A stretch of DNA of 64,000 nucleotides from Thiothrix sp. UBA5583 (GCA_002425225.1 DILV01000039.1:62001-126000), one strand, 5' to 3'; shown: positions 30,234-40,470, numbered from the stretch's first letter. Notes: generated by a model from the sequence alone, not told the origin. Translations and numbers: made by a program.

Positions 30234-31588
30234 GGCAACCTCCGTACTGCATCACTGAACACCTCACCACGATGCCCATACCCATTGAACATGTCGAAAC
30301 TGGCACACGCAGGGGAAAGCAACACGTTATCACCGGGCTGCGTCAGTTCTGATGCAAGTTGTACAGCGTCCTCCATGCTGTCTGCCAACAGGTATAACAC
30401 CTTGTTTTCGAGCACATCGGCAATCTTGTTGCGGTCTTCGCCAATCAACACCACCGCACGGGCTTTTTCTTGTGCGACCGGCGCCAAGGGTGCGAAATCT
30501 GCTCCCTTACCTTGCCCGCCCGCAATCAGCACGGTCTTGCCAGGCAAGCCTGCCAATGCCGCCAGTGTTGCCCCGACATTTGTGCCCTTGGAATCGTTGT
30601 ACCAGTTCACCCCGTTACGTTCACGTACCCACTGGGTACGGTGCGACAGGCCGGTAAACTCACGCAGGGCAGCCAACATGCCTGCCAACGGGATTCCGGC
30701 TGCTTCGCCCAACGCCAGTGAGGCCAAAGCATTGGCGATATTGTGTTCGCCGGGCAACTTCATGTCAGTCACTGGCAGCAGCAGGGTTTCACCTTTGGCC
30801 AGCCAGCGCTTGCCGTCGTGTTCACGCACCCCGTATTGACCAGCAGCCGGAACATTCAGGCCGAAACTGACCACATTATCCATGCCCTCAACCATGGTCA
30901 TGACCAACGGGTCATCACGGTTTGCCACCGCACAAGCACAGTTCTGGTAAATGACAGCTTTGGCGGCGGCGTAGTCAGCGTAACTGTCGTAACGATCCAT
31001 GTGGTCTTCGCTGACATTCAGTACCACCGCCGACACTGCCCGCAACGACCGGGTGGTTTCCAACTGGAAGCTGGAAAGCTCCATGACATACAAATCAGGC
31101 ACAGCTTGTTCCAGCAAATCCAGCGCGGCATAACCGAGATTGCCGCCAGCGAAAGAGGCCATCCCGGCTTTTTTCGCCATCAGATCAACCAGTGTGGTCA
31201 CACTGCTTTTGCCATTGGAGCCGGTAATCGCCACCACGGGTGCTTTGGCTTCACGCACAAACAATTCAATATCACCGATGATTTCCGCACCCCGTTCGGC
31301 AGCAGTGCGGATTTCAGGGGTAGCCACCGCAATACCGGGGCTGACCACCAGTGTTTGTGCCTGGGCAAACATTGCATCCGCATCAGCAAATGCACCGAAG
31401 GCATAAGGTGCAGCCGGAAACTGCGTCAGCAGCTCATCCTTGCCCGGTGGATTGGCACGGCTATCCACCACCGCGAAGGCAATGCCGCGTGAATGCAGGT
31501 AACGGGCAACCGACAGCCCGGTCTGACCAAGGCCAACCACCAGCGTGTTCCAGTTGTAAGCAGATGTTGCCATGTTCACGTTACCCAT
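30230..31588 (-). CDS. murD: UDP-MurNAc-L-alanine--D-glutamate ligase
   Basis: MurD, 452 residues, adds D-Glu to UDP-MurNAc-L-Ala. VVGLGQTGLSVARYLHSRG opens the N-terminal domain, the ATP loop is AITGSNGKSSVTTL, and ELSSFQLETT, NVSEDHMDRY, HRTQWV and NDSKGTNVGAT follow, all hallmarks. The ATG at 31588 shares a base with the mraY stop; an internal ATG at 31573 (MATSAYNW) is an alternative start. Confidence 0.97.
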   Translation of the reverse strand: MGNVNMATSAYNWNTLVVGLGQTGLSVARYLHSRGIAFAVVDSRANPPGKDELLTQFPAAPYAFGAFADADAMFAQAQTLVVSPGIAVATPEIRTAAERGAEIIGDIELFVREAKAPVVAITGSNGKSSVTTLVDLMAKKAGMASFAGGNLGYAALDLLEQAVPDLYVMELSSFQLETTRSLRAVSAVVLNVSEDHMDRYDSYADYAAAKAVIYQNCACAVANRDDPLVMTMVEGMDNVVSFGLNVPAAGQYGVREHDGKRWLAKGETLLLPVTDMKLPGEHNIANALASLALGEAAGIPLAGMLAALREFTGLSHRTQWVRERNGVNWYNDSKGTNVGATLAALAGLPGKTVLIAGGQGKGADFAPLAPVAQEKARAVVLIGEDRNKIADVLENKVLYLLADSMEDAVQLASELTQPGDNVLLSPACASFDMFNGYGHRGEVFSDAVRRLP

Positions 31589-32670
31589 TAACGAATCTTC
31601 AACGTTGCCAAACCGATCATCACCAGAATCACGGTAATGATCCAGAAACGGACAATGACCCGTGGCTCAGGCCAACCCTTCTTCTCATAATGGTGGTGCA
31701 AGGGTGCCATGCGGAAAATGCGCTTGCCGCCGGTCGCCTTGAAATACCCCACCTGCAAAATCACCGAGAGGGTTTCCAGCACGAAAATCCCACCCATGAT
31801 TGCCAGCACAATTTCCTGACGCACCACCACCGCCACGATGCCAAGTGCCGCGCCCAGTGCCAATGCGCCCACATCACCCATGAACACTTGCGCGGGGTAA
31901 GTGTTGAACCACAGGAAACCCAGCCCTGCACCAAAAATCGCGCCACAAAACACCACCAGTTCACCGGCTCCCGGCACGCGAGGCACACCCAGATACTGAG
32001 CCATCGTGGCGTGACCACTCACATAAGCGAAGACTGCCAGGCCGCCCGCCACCATGATGGTCGGCATGATGGCAAGCCCATCCAACCCGTCTGTCAGGTT
32101 GACCGCATTACTGGAACCAACCACCACCAGATAGACCCACGGAATAAACAGCCACCCCATTTGCCAGTGGGCATCTTTCAGCACTGGCAGGAAAAAAGTG
32201 GTTTCCGTAGAAGTTTGTGCGGAGGCATACAGGTAAAACGCAGCAGCAAACCCCACGATGGTCAAACCCAAGGTTTTCTGGCGAGCCGTCAGCCCCATGT
32301 TGCGGCGCATTTTCAGCTTGATGTAATCGTCCAGACCGCCCACCAGGCCGAAACCCAGTGTTACGCCCAACACAACCCATACATAGCGGTTGGTCAAATC
32401 TGCCCACAACAGGGTAGCCACCCCGATAGCAAGGATGATCATCACCCCGCCCATGGTCGGTGTACCGGCTTTCATCTGGTGCTGCGGACCATCTTCGCGG
32501 ATATATTGCCCAATCTTTAACCGGGTCAACGCCCGAATCATGCTCGGCCCAGTCCACAGCGCAATCAACAGCGCGGTCAGCAAACCCAGAATTGCCCGTA
32601 AAGTGATGTATTTGAAAACGTTAAAGCCGCTGTAAAAATCACTCAAAAAATCAAACAACCACACCAGCAT
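31588..32670 (-). CDS. mraY: Phospho-MurNAc-pentapeptide translocase
   Basis: MraY, 360 residues with about ten membrane helices, transfers phospho-MurNAc-pentapeptide to undecaprenyl phosphate to form lipid I. Conserved parts are [47 protein letters not shown] and the C-terminal [20 protein letters not shown]. The ATG shares a base with the murF stop. Normal in length and order. Confidence 0.97.
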   Translation of the reverse strand: MLVWLFDFLSDFYSGFNVFKYITLRAILGLLTALLIALWTGPSMIRALTRLKIGQYIREDGPQHQMKAGTPTMGGVMIILAIGVATLLWADLTNRYVWVVLGVTLGFGLVGGLDDYIKLKMRRNMGLTARQKTLGLTIVGFAAAFYLYASAQTSTETTFFLPVLKDAHWQMGWLFIPWVYLVVVGSSNAVNLTDGLDGLAIMPTIMVAGGLAVFAYVSGHATMAQYLGVPRVPGAGELVVFCGAIFGAGLGFLWFNTYPAQVFMGDVGALALGAALGIVAVVVRQEIVLAIMGGIFVLETLSVILQVGYFKATGGKRIFRMAPLHHHYEKKGWPEPRVIVRFWIITVILVMIGLATLKIR

Positions 32671-34031
32671 TACGCAGCCTCCCTGACAGCCACTGCTGTC
32701 AAAGCATCCACCACCCGCTCCATGCGGGCAGAGCGGGAACCTTTCACCAGTACATTGGTTCCCGGCTGCAAATCCTGCTCCAGGGCTGCCAACAAGGTAT
32801 CCAGATCAGTAAAGGCATAATCCGGCTTGCCAAATGTTTGGCTCGCATTCGCACTCAAACGCCCCAGCGTGTACAGGCCATCAATGCCTGCTGCCGCTGC
32901 CTGCTGCCCAATGGCAGCGTGTAATTGTTCACCAGTGTTGCCCAATTCGCCCATGTCACCCAGTACCATTATTTTTCTGCCACTCAACCCTGCCAGTACC
33001 GCTACTGCTGCTGCGGTCGAAGTCGGGTTAGCATTGTAAGTATCATCAATCACCATAACGCCATGCTTGCCAGGTTTAGGGTTCAAACGCCCCTTGACGG
33101 GTTGCAGGGATTCCAGCCCACGCTGCACCGTCTCCAGCGATACGCCCAACGCGAGTACCGCAGCGGCAGCAGCGAGTGCATTCATTTGGTTATGCCGCCC
33201 CAGCAACGGCAAACTGACGGCAACCGCTTGCCCATTGGCCGCAATATGTAACTGGCTATCAACAATACTGCCACGTACATCCGCCGGATTAGCCATGCCA
33301 AAGGTGATCACTCGTCTGCCAGTATTCAGACCACGCCAATAATCCACATACGCATCATCAGCATTGAGAACAGCAATGCCTTGTTCTGACAAACCATTGA
33401 AAATTTCACCCTTGGCACGTGCCACACCTGCCAAGTCACCAACACCCTCCAAATGGGCAGCCCCGGCATTATTGATGATGGCAATATCCGGGCGGGCAAT
33501 CCGGGTCAGGTAATCAATTTCCCCAAAATGGTTCATCCCCATTTCAATCACCGCAAAACGCTGTTCCGGGCGCAGACGCAACAAGGTCAGTGGCATTCCA
33601 ATGTCATTGTTGAGATTCCCCAGCGTCGCCAAGGTATCACCCTGTAATGACAAGATGGCTGTGAGCATTTCCTTGACAGTGGTTTTGCCATTGCTGCCTG
33701 TCAGCCCAACAACAGGCTGGTGGAATTGTTTGCGCCAAGCGGCTGCCAACCGCCCCAATGCCAAACGTACATCGTCCACCACCACTTGCGGGATGTCGGC
33801 ATCCAGTGGTTTTGCCACCAGCGCTGCACTGGCCTTGCCAACCACTTGCGGTACGAAATCATGGGCATCAAAACGCTCACCTTTCAGTGCCAGAAACAGG
33901 TCGCCCGCTTGCACTGCGCGTGAATCACGTTCCAGCCGCTCGATAGCAATACTGCGGCTGCGCTCTGTATCCGTGGCATGGAGCGTGCCATTGGTCATTT
34001 CAACAATGTTTGCCAAAGTCAGCCATGTCAT
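32670..34031 (-). CDS. murF: UDP-MurNAc-tripeptide--D-alanyl-D-alanine ligase
   Basis: MurF, 453 residues from [12 protein letters not shown]. The start at 34031 is chosen because its ATG overlaps the murE TGA; an upstream ATG three codons earlier is also in frame. The enzyme adds D-Ala-D-Ala to the tripeptide. The ATP loop is [15 protein letters not shown], with [25 protein letters not shown] and [10 protein letters not shown] as family marks. Confidence 0.96.
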   Translation of the reverse strand: MTWLTLANIVEMTNGTLHATDTERSRSIAIERLERDSRAVQAGDLFLALKGERFDAHDFVPQVVGKASAALVAKPLDADIPQVVVDDVRLALGRLAAAWRKQFHQPVVGLTGSNGKTTVKEMLTAILSLQGDTLATLGNLNNDIGMPLTLLRLRPEQRFAVIEMGMNHFGEIDYLTRIARPDIAIINNAGAAHLEGVGDLAGVARAKGEIFNGLSEQGIAVLNADDAYVDYWRGLNTGRRVITFGMANPADVRGSIVDSQLHIAANGQAVAVSLPLLGRHNQMNALAAAAAVLALGVSLETVQRGLESLQPVKGRLNPKPGKHGVMVIDDTYNANPTSTAAAVAVLAGLSGRKIMVLGDMGELGNTGEQLHAAIGQQAAAAGIDGLYTLGRLSANASQTFGKPDYAFTDLDTLLAALEQDLQPGTNVLVKGSRSARMERVVDALTAVAVREAA

Positions 34032-35518
34032 GCGCCACACTCCTGCAACGCTTGCGCTGCCTGGATGCGGTCATCAAATGGCACAGTGCCATTGGCGAGA
34101 ATCTGTACGGTTTCGTGCCCTTTTCCGGCAATCAGCACCGTGTCACCGGGCTGTGCCTGTTGGATGGCGAGGCGAATGGCTTTTGCGCGGTCGTGCTCAA
34201 AAGTCACGCCCGCTTTATTGGTAATGCCCTGCATAATGTCCTCAAAGATTTGCTGCGGATTTTCGGAGCGCGGATTATCGTCGGTAACGATCACCACGTC
34301 AGCAGCAAATTCTGCCTTTTGAGCCATTAATGGGCGCTTGCCCCGGTCACGATCACCGCCGCAACCGAATACGCAGAGCAGACGACCACGGGTATGCGCC
34401 CGCACGGCTTGCAGCACCTGTTCCAGCGCCCCTGGTGTATGTGCGTAATCCACCACCACCAGCTTGCCATCATCGCTGCCCGCAGCAACACGTTCCATAC
34501 GCCCCGGCACGACCCACACCTGTTGCAGGCGTTGCAGAGCTTCAGCAAACACCACGCCTTTAGCCAGCAACACACCCAACGCCGCCAGCAGGTTATGCAG
34601 GTTGAAACGCCCCAGTACCGGCGCTTGCAGGATACCTTGTTCCTGCCCCCACACCACACTGGCACGGATGCCGGTATGATCAAACACCGCATCACTGGCA
34701 ACCAGCGTTCCGACTGGGTAATCCGTCACGGAACCCACGCCATAACCGATCAGTTGCACGGTATTACCCTGCACTTCCGCCGCCAGCCTGCGCCCAAAGG
34801 CATCATCCAGATTCAACACCACTGTTCGCAAATCCGACCAGTGGAACAACTTGCGTTTGGCTTCAGCATAGGCTTCCACCGTACCGTGATAATCCAGATG
34901 GTCGCGGGTCAGATTGGTCAGAACTGCCACATCAAAGCGGATACCATTCACCCGCCCCTGATCCAGCGCATGGGACGACACTTCCATCGCCACAGTCTGG
35001 AACCCATCATCACGCAACTGGCGCAACAACCCATGCACAGTCAGCGCATCCGGGGTAGTGTGTGTTGCAGGTTGCAATTGTGCGGGAATGCCGATGCCCA
35101 GCGTACCGATTATGGCTGCACCATGACTGCCGACATTAAGGGCTTCAGCAACAAAATGGCTGACGGAGGTTTTGCCGTCAGTGCCAGTGACACCAACCAT
35201 GAACAGATCGGCGCTAGGGCTGGAATTAAAACGGTCGGCGAGAGTGCCCAGATGCCCCCTCAACAAAGGCACGGGCACAAACTCGACCGACAAGGGTGGC
35301 TGTTGTAAACCGTCTTCCGGCTCATACAGGATAGCGACCGCGCCTGCCTGTACCGCCGCCTCAGCATAGGCAAGACCATGCTGACGGGTTCCACGCAAGG
35401 CAACGAAAGCCATACCGGGGCGAATTTGACGGTTATCCAGTGACAGGCCGTTGACCATCACATCCGGCGCGGATGGTACGATACCTGCCAATAATGCACG
35501 AAGGGACATCCCTGTCAT
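34028..35518 (-). CDS. murE: UDP-MurNAc-dipeptide--meso-diaminopimelate ligase
   Basis: MurE, 496 residues. The ATP loop is GVTGTDGKTSVSHF near residue 108. VTDDNPRSENP carries the DNPR motif that selects meso-diaminopimelate, so this organism has DAP-type peptidoglycan. TTPDALTVHGLL and AMEVSSHALDQGR are also family marks. The ATG overlaps the ftsI stop by four bases, and the stop overlaps the murF start. Confidence 0.97.
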   Translation of the reverse strand: MTGMSLRALLAGIVPSAPDVMVNGLSLDNRQIRPGMAFVALRGTRQHGLAYAEAAVQAGAVAILYEPEDGLQQPPLSVEFVPVPLLRGHLGTLADRFNSSPSADLFMVGVTGTDGKTSVSHFVAEALNVGSHGAAIIGTLGIGIPAQLQPATHTTPDALTVHGLLRQLRDDGFQTVAMEVSSHALDQGRVNGIRFDVAVLTNLTRDHLDYHGTVEAYAEAKRKLFHWSDLRTVVLNLDDAFGRRLAAEVQGNTVQLIGYGVGSVTDYPVGTLVASDAVFDHTGIRASVVWGQEQGILQAPVLGRFNLHNLLAALGVLLAKGVVFAEALQRLQQVWVVPGRMERVAAGSDDGKLVVVDYAHTPGALEQVLQAVRAHTRGRLLCVFGCGGDRDRGKRPLMAQKAEFAADVVIVTDDNPRSENPQQIFEDIMQGITNKAGVTFEHDRAKAIRLAIQQAQPGDTVLIAGKGHETVQILANGTVPFDDRIQAAQALQECGA

Positions 35519-37362
35519 GTTGCCCCCTCTGTAGTCTGTTTGGGTGGTTGGGTATCAGCCTGACGGGTATCCGGCAGGTTGTCGGGCGGAATATCCAGCA
35601 AGCGCAAGGCTTCTGCCATGACTTTAGAAAATACCGGGGCAGCCGCACGACCACCACTATCCTCAATTTTTGGCTCGTCGATCTGTACTGCCACCACCAG
35701 ACGTGGACGGCTCACAGGCGCAACCCCAATAAAGCTGGTCAGGTAACGATCATCACGGTACTTGCCATCAATGAATTTGTAAGCCGTGCCGGTTTTCCCT
35801 GCCACACGGTAGCCCTCAACCATCGCCATTTCCCCCGTACCACCTTTTTGCACAACGGCTTCCATCATGCGCAACACGGAACGGGCAGTTTCAGCCGACA
35901 TGACATCCTGAGCCAGCGGCTGCTGTGTCACCTTGTAAATGCTAGCAGGCATCAATTTGCCTCCCGCAGCGAACGGCGCATACGCATGAGTCAATTGCAA
36001 CAGACTGGAAGACAAGCCATAACCGTAACCATGGGAAGCATGATCAACCTTTCCCCAACTTTCATAGCCAGTCAACTGACCTGCGGATTCCCCGGAAAAA
36101 CCGGCATCTGGCACACGCCCGAAGCCCAGTTTGCTAAGGAACATCCAGTGGTCACGCGGATTCATCAGCAAAGCCACCCGGCTGGCACCGACGTTGCTGG
36201 ATTTTGCCAGCAGTTTTGCCAGACTGATCGGGCCATAATTGCCCTTGTCCTTGACCGTGTATTTGCCGAAGCTGATATGCCCTGGCGAGGTATCAATCAG
36301 AATATCCGAGCCAATCACCCGCGCTTCCAGTGCCGCTGCCAGTGTCAACGGCTTGAGAGTGGAACCCGGCTCGGATTTGTCGGTGACTGCACGGTTGCGG
36401 TAGCGGTAAGGCTCAACATCTTTGCGGTTGTTGGGATTGAACGACGGTACATTGACCATCGCCAGAATTTCACCGGTATGCGCATCCAGCACCACCATCG
36501 ACCCGGCGCGAGCATTCAGCTCGTAAACCCGCCCCTTAAGTTCCTTGTAGGCCAGATACTGGATACGGCGGTCAATGCTGAGCTGTATGTTTTGCCCCGG
36601 TTGCATTTCTTCCAGATTGACCACGCTCTCCACCAGCCGACCTTTGGCATCACGCACAACACGGGTTTTACCATCCTTGCCTGCCAGATCGGCATTACGG
36701 GCTTTTTCGATACCTTCAATGCCCACGCCATCCGTATTGGTCATCCCCACCACATGCCCTGCGGTTTCACCCAGCGGGTAATAACGGCGATACTCACGGG
36801 TAGCAGCCACACCCGGCAAATCCAGAGCGAGGATTTCCTCTGCCACTTCCAGCGGTAAATGACGACCGAGATAGGCAAACTGTTTGTTGCCCTCTTTTTC
36901 CAGACGCCGTAACAGCTCGCCTTCCCCCATTTCCAGGGTTTCTTCAATATGACGGAAACCGGCTTCCAGGCGGGCGAAACGGGTTGCCGCCAATTCGTGC
37001 ATTTCACGCTCTTCAGCATCAGCCTTGCCTGCGGTCGCATCTGTCACCTGCCGGGCAAGCTCGTATTCGTGGCGCATTTCTTCACGGGCTTTCAGCAAGT
37101 CCTGCGGATTGCACCACAGCGAATCCACCGGCGAACTGATCGCCATCGCATCGCCGTTACGGTCAAGGATCATGCCCCGGTAAGCCGGAACGGTTGCCAC
37201 CCGCAATTGACGGTCATCCGCCTTTTTCTGCAACCATTCCTGCTGGAAAATTTCCAGATATGCCGCACGCAACATCAAAATGCCGATCACCACCAGCAAG
37301 AGGAGCATCAGGAGCAGTCGTCTGCCCTGAAAAACCGGTGATGTAACATGCTTGCGTTTCAC
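35515..37362 (-). CDS. ftsI: Septal transpeptidase FtsI (PBP3)
   Basis: FtsI, 615 residues from GTG at 37362, chosen because the GTGA overlaps the ftsL stop and yields the expected short basic head (MKRKHVTSPVFQGRR) before the membrane helix. A 40-residue upstream extension lies inside ftsL and is ignored. It cross-links septal peptidoglycan together with FtsW. The class B PBP pedestal (GMILDRNGDAMAIS) is followed by the transpeptidase domain with the SxxK Ser in GSTLKPLTLAA, SSN (LAKSSNVGAS) and KTG (VAGKTGTAYK). Confidence 0.96.
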   Translation of the reverse strand: MKRKHVTSPVFQGRRLLLMLLLLVVIGILMLRAAYLEIFQQEWLQKKADDRQLRVATVPAYRGMILDRNGDAMAISSPVDSLWCNPQDLLKAREEMRHEYELARQVTDATAGKADAEEREMHELAATRFARLEAGFRHIEETLEMGEGELLRRLEKEGNKQFAYLGRHLPLEVAEEILALDLPGVAATREYRRYYPLGETAGHVVGMTNTDGVGIEGIEKARNADLAGKDGKTRVVRDAKGRLVESVVNLEEMQPGQNIQLSIDRRIQYLAYKELKGRVYELNARAGSMVVLDAHTGEILAMVNVPSFNPNNRKDVEPYRYRNRAVTDKSEPGSTLKPLTLAAALEARVIGSDILIDTSPGHISFGKYTVKDKGNYGPISLAKLLAKSSNVGASRVALLMNPRDHWMFLSKLGFGRVPDAGFSGESAGQLTGYESWGKVDHASHGYGYGLSSSLLQLTHAYAPFAAGGKLMPASIYKVTQQPLAQDVMSAETARSVLRMMEAVVQKGGTGEMAMVEGYRVAGKTGTAYKFIDGKYRDDRYLTSFIGVAPVSRPRLVVAVQIDEPKIEDSGGRAAAPVFSKVMAEALRLLDIPPDNLPDTRQADTQPPKQTTEGAT

Positions 37363-37631
37363 TCGCGTATGACCCTGATATTGTCCGCAGACGGTTTCTG
37401 CATACCCAGTTCCTGTTTTGCCCGTGATTCCACGAGCACCTGATTCAGCAAGGTACTTTGTTCGAGCTTCAGGCGGCTCCATTCCGCGCTTAGCTCAGCA
37501 TTTTCCTTTTCCAGTTTTTGCAACTCTGCAAACAACTGACGTGCTTCATGCCGGTTGGCAACCACCATCAAGGCCATACCAATGACCAACAGGTACAACA
37601 GCCCCAATCCCAGCAAGCGACCACGATTCAT
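37359..37631 (-). CDS. ftsL: Cell division protein FtsL
   Basis: FtsL, 90 residues, bitopic, with a helix at about residues 5-22 (LLGLGLLYLLVIGMALMVV) followed by a periplasmic coiled coil (LFAELQKLEKENAELSAEWS). It forms the FtsQLB complex. Sequence conservation is low in this family, so the call rests on size, topology and position between rsmH and ftsI. The ATG overlaps the rsmH stop by four bases. Confidence 0.92.
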   Translation of the reverse strand: MNRGRLLGLGLLYLLVIGMALMVVANRHEARQLFAELQKLEKENAELSAEWSRLKLEQSTLLNQVLVESRAKQELGMQKPSADNIRVIRE

Positions 37632-38566
37632 GGCATTCGCTCCCCAACCCGCATAATGGCACTGCGGGCGCGGACATTACCTTCCACTTCCACCCCAGAA
37701 GGCCGGATGGCTTTGCCTATCAAGCGCATGGGTGTCTGTGCGGCTTGCAGCATCACGGGCAACCCCTTGGGTATTGGCGGCGGAGTGGAAACATCCCGCA
37801 GGAAATGTTTGACGATACGGTCTTCCAGTGAATGAAAACTGATGACGACCAGCCGCCCTGTGGGAGCCAGGTAATCAACCGATTTGCGCAAACACTCTTC
37901 GACATCATCCAGTTCCTGATTTACTTTTATACGTATTGCCTGAAAACTGCGGGTTGCAGGATGCTTGCCCGGTTCACGCTTGCGCACGACGCCCGCAATC
38001 AATTCAGCCAATTGCGTTGTAGTTTGCAGTGGAGCTTGCGAGCGTGAACGTGCAATTTCACGTGCAATCTGGCGCGAAAACCGCTCTTCCCCGTAACGCC
38101 AGAGAATATCCGCCATTTCTGTTTCCGTTGCACGATTAAGCCAGTCAGCGGCACTTTCGCCCCTGGATATATCCATCCGCATATCCAGTGGACCTTCACG
38201 CATGAAACTGAAACCCCGTTCAGCATCATCCAGTTGCGGGGAGGAAACCCCAAGATCCAGCAAGACACCCTGAATCAGCCCTGCAACACCGGCTGCTGCC
38301 AATGCTTCAGGAAAATCACGGAATGAACCGTGCCAAACAAAAACACGCGGGTCATCCGCATAACGTTGACGTGCATGTTCAATCGCTACCGGATCCTTGT
38401 CCGTCACAATCAAACGCCCATTTTTTCCCAAGTGTTCCAGTATCAGGGCAGAATGACCGCCACGCCCGTATGTGCCATCCACATAAATACCGGAAACCTG
38501 CACATTCAAGGCGGCAACCGCCTCATGCAGAAGCACTGTATCGTGCTTCCAGACCGGATCAGTCAC
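37628..38566 (-). CDS. rsmH: 16S rRNA (cytosine1402-N4)-methyltransferase
   Basis: RsmH (MraW), 312 residues, methylates N4 of C1402 in the decoding centre of 16S rRNA. It begins with HDTVLLHEAVAALNVQ, then YVDGTYGRGGHSALIL (AdoMet-binding), DLGVSSPQLDDAERGFSFM, and the C-terminal VVISFHSLEDRIVKHFLR. It follows mraZ closely (10 bp). Confidence 0.97.
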   Translation of the reverse strand: MTDPVWKHDTVLLHEAVAALNVQVSGIYVDGTYGRGGHSALILEHLGKNGRLIVTDKDPVAIEHARQRYADDPRVFVWHGSFRDFPEALAAAGVAGLIQGVLLDLGVSSPQLDDAERGFSFMREGPLDMRMDISRGESAADWLNRATETEMADILWRYGEERFSRQIAREIARSRSQAPLQTTTQLAELIAGVVRKREPGKHPATRSFQAIRIKVNQELDDVEECLRKSVDYLAPTGRLVVISFHSLEDRIVKHFLRDVSTPPPIPKGLPVMLQAAQTPMRLIGKAIRPSGVEVEGNVRARSAIMRVGERMP

Positions 38567-38576
38567 TGTTCACCGC

Positions 38577-39032
38577 CTACATCGAAACCTGATTGAGAAT
38601 ATCGTTGGTTTCACTGTCTTCCTGAGCTTCCAGCAACCAGGCTTCACGAGCTGCATCCCACCCATCGGCATCCCACAATTCAAACTTGTTGGCCTGCCCG
38701 ACCAGTACCACCCTTTTGTCCAGACCTGCGTACTCACGCAATGGAGCTGGCAGTAATACGCGTCCTTGGGCATCCAACTCCAGTTCCGCCGCATACCCGA
38801 GAATCAGACGCTGCATATTGCGGACACGCCGGTTCATATTGGGCAATGACATCAGGGTTTTCTCAACCTTTACCCATTGATCCATCGGGTAAACCAGCAG
38901 GCATTTGTCAGTGTGGTCGACTGTGATGACGATTTGCCCACCTGCTATTTCCGCAATAACATCACGGTACTTGGTAGGCATGGCAAGCCGCCCTTTGGTA
39001 TCAACCGTGATATGTGATATGCCGCGAAACAT
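38577..39032 (-). CDS. mraZ: Transcriptional regulator MraZ
   Basis: MraZ, 151 residues, an AbrB-like repressor of the dcw cluster. It contains the two tandem family half-domains, with DTKGRLAMPTKYRDV near the N-terminus and LDAQGRVLLPAPLREYA near residue 80 (DxxxR motif in each). It heads the cluster. Three TGGRN repeats spaced by 5 bp, the pattern known for MraZ binding, lie 31-55 bp upstream of its ATG, immediately after a strong promoter, which suggests autoregulation as in Escherichia coli. Confidence 0.96.
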   Translation of the reverse strand: MFRGISHITVDTKGRLAMPTKYRDVIAEIAGGQIVITVDHTDKCLLVYPMDQWVKVEKTLMSLPNMNRRVRNMQRLILGYAAELELDAQGRVLLPAPLREYAGLDKRVVLVGQANKFELWDADGWDAAREAWLLEAQEDSETNDILNQVSM

Positions 39033-39062
39033 GCTTGATTATCCACCCGTCATGGGAAAAAC

Positions 39063-39087
39063 ACCCACTTTTTTCCACTTTCTTCCA
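39063..39087 (-). promoter_or_regulatory. MraZ operator repeats
   Basis: On the minus strand TGGAA-GAAAG-TGGAA-AAAAG-TGGGT: three TGG(A/G)N units exactly 10 bp apart. The published MraZ site consists of TGGGN repeats separated by 5 nt; two of the units here have A instead of the third G. The repeats start 4 bp past the expected transcription start. Confidence 0.7.
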
Positions 39088-39097
39088 CTTATGGGTG

Positions 39098-39126
39098 AAT
39101 ATAGGCAGACATCCACACGCTGTCAA
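39098..39126 (-). promoter_or_regulatory. Promoter of the division and cell wall cluster
   Basis: On the minus strand TTGACA (39126-39121) and TATATT (39103-39098) with 17-bp spacing, pointing at mraZ, in an A+T-rich 278-bp region (39033-39310) that holds no gene. A perfect -35 and near-perfect -10 make this one of the two best promoters seen in the window. Confidence 0.75.
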
Positions 39127-39307
39127 TAAAATTCCGAAGAATTAACTTTAATAAGCAATAATTAAGGATTAAAAACAAATAGACCAAATGATTAAAAATT
39201 AAATCTTGTTTTTTTTCATTAAGATGGAAACAAAAGCTAAAGCAGATTCTCAGGAAAAAGCACTCTATGCCAATTGGCAAAAGGGCTGAAAGGAATTTGA
39301 AAAAAAT

Positions 39308-39655
39308 AAAGAGCTGATCTGTAAGCCGGGTTCTGTCGAGGACAATCATTCATCTGGGATACATGTCACCATGCACCTCTAGCAACCTACCCGGATGCAG
39401 TGCGGGTCACACCAATGCATCCCTATTTGGTCTTGCTCCAGACGGGGTTTACCGTGCCGTCGACTGTTACCAGCGACGCGGTGCGCTCTTACCGCACCAT
39501 TTCACCCTTACCTCCGGCGAACCGGGTTGGCGGTATAATTTCTGTGGCACTTTCCGTCGGCTCGCGCCGCCCAGGCGTTACCTGGCGTCTTACCCTGTGG
39601 AGCCCGGACTTTCCTCCATCCCGCAAGCGGAACAGCGATTGCCCAATCAGCTCTG
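39308..39655 (-). ncRNA. rnpB: RNase P RNA, class A
   Basis: The catalytic RNA of RNase P, which removes the 5' leader of tRNA precursors. On the minus strand it begins near GAGCTGATTGGGCAATCGCT, continues with the conserved GAGGAAAGTCCGGGCTCC (5' part of the catalytic core), contains the P15 loop GGTAAACCCC that pairs with the tRNA CCA end, and ends with ACAGAACCCGGCTTACAG and GATCAGCTC. The ends GAGCTGAT and ATCAGCTC pair as helix P1. Length is about 345 nt, as expected. A run of T (TTTATTTTTTTC) follows. Ends are estimated to within a few bases. Confidence 0.95.
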
Positions 39656-39678
39656 GCGCGAACAATAACAGATAGACG

Positions 39679-39873
39679 TCAACGTTGCACCTGCGCTGTA
39701 ACAGGTGGCGCGGTTACAGGTGCCTCTGCCACTGGCATGGCAACACCCCAGTAATGATAGAACGCTGCCGGAAACAGCTCAGGGTAACGTACTGCCCCCC
39801 ACCACAAGACCACAGTTGCTAATACGAACACCAACAATACGTCAATCAGGCGATTCACCATCCAATCAAACAC
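39679..39873 (-). CDS. Small single-span membrane protein of unknown function
   Basis: A 64-residue protein with one hydrophobic helix (MVNRLIDVLLVFVLATVVLW) and a Pro/Ala/Val-rich tail that may be periplasmic (EAPVTAPPVTAQ). I do not recognise it. Start GTG at 39873 is chosen because GGAG lies 6 bp upstream; a TTG at 39879 is in frame but directly abuts the GGAG, and ATG at 39861 is too far away. It lies just upstream of rnpB on the same strand. Confidence 0.55.
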   Translation of the reverse strand: MFDWMVNRLIDVLLVFVLATVVLWWGAVRYPELFPAAFYHYWGVAMPVAEAPVTAPPVTAQVQR

Positions 39874-39998
39874 TGGCAACTCCTTTACCTAAAAAGTGGA
39901 CATACAAGATATAGCTCATTTTCCCGCGCCTGCTTCATGGACTACACTGGAAAAATACAATACCCCGATTAGTAGCGCCAACCACCAGGAGGAATACC

Positions 39999-40451
39999 AT
40001 GCAACGCTACCAGCACTTGCTTGCCGCCGTTGATTTTTCTGACATGGGCGGAGAAGTCATCCAACACGCCCAACAAATGGCGGAACTGTTTGATGCCCGC
40101 CTCAGCCTGCTGCATGTGGTGCAAGACCTAACCTTGGCAGCGGAACCCTTTGGTGAACCAGCCGCACTGGTATTGGGAGAAGAAATACGTCAGCAGCACC
40201 TGACCCGTTCCCAGGAAAACCTGGAAGCCCTTGCCGCCCAGCATCAACTGCCACTCCATGTAGAACGTGCCATTGAGACGGGCTTTGCCGCCGAAACAAT
40301 CATCAGCTTTGCCGAAGACAAACAGGTCGACCTGATTGTGCTTGCCCACAGCGGCAAAAAAGGCATTTTTGGTTTACTTGGCTCAACGGCCAATGCAGTC
40401 GTCAAATCAGCCAAGTGTGACGTACTGGTAGTACGCTACAAATCTGTTTGA
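39999..40451 (+). CDS. Universal stress protein, UspA family
   Basis: A 150-residue single-domain Usp protein. The N-terminal YQHLLAAVDFSDMGGEVIQH with the conserved Asp, LSLLHVV after the first strand-helix, VDLIVLAHSGKKGIFGLLGS (glycine-rich ATP-loop-like region) and the C-terminal KCDVLVVRYK strand are typical. The loop is shorter than the canonical G-2X-G-9X-G(S/T), so ATP binding is uncertain. The ATG has a near-perfect AGGAGG upstream, so it should be well translated. Confidence 0.92.
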   Translation: MQRYQHLLAAVDFSDMGGEVIQHAQQMAELFDARLSLLHVVQDLTLAAEPFGEPAALVLGEEIRQQHLTRSQENLEALAAQHQLPLHVERAIETGFAAETIISFAEDKQVDLIVLAHSGKKGIFGLLGSTANAVVKSAKCDVLVVRYKSV

Positions 40452-40470
40452 AACAAGGATAACAAGATGA

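Noticed and set aside
31351..32520. A 389-codon plus-strand frame
   Set aside because: Antisense to murD and mraY; composition (many His, Gln, Cys) and lack of motifs mark it as a shadow.
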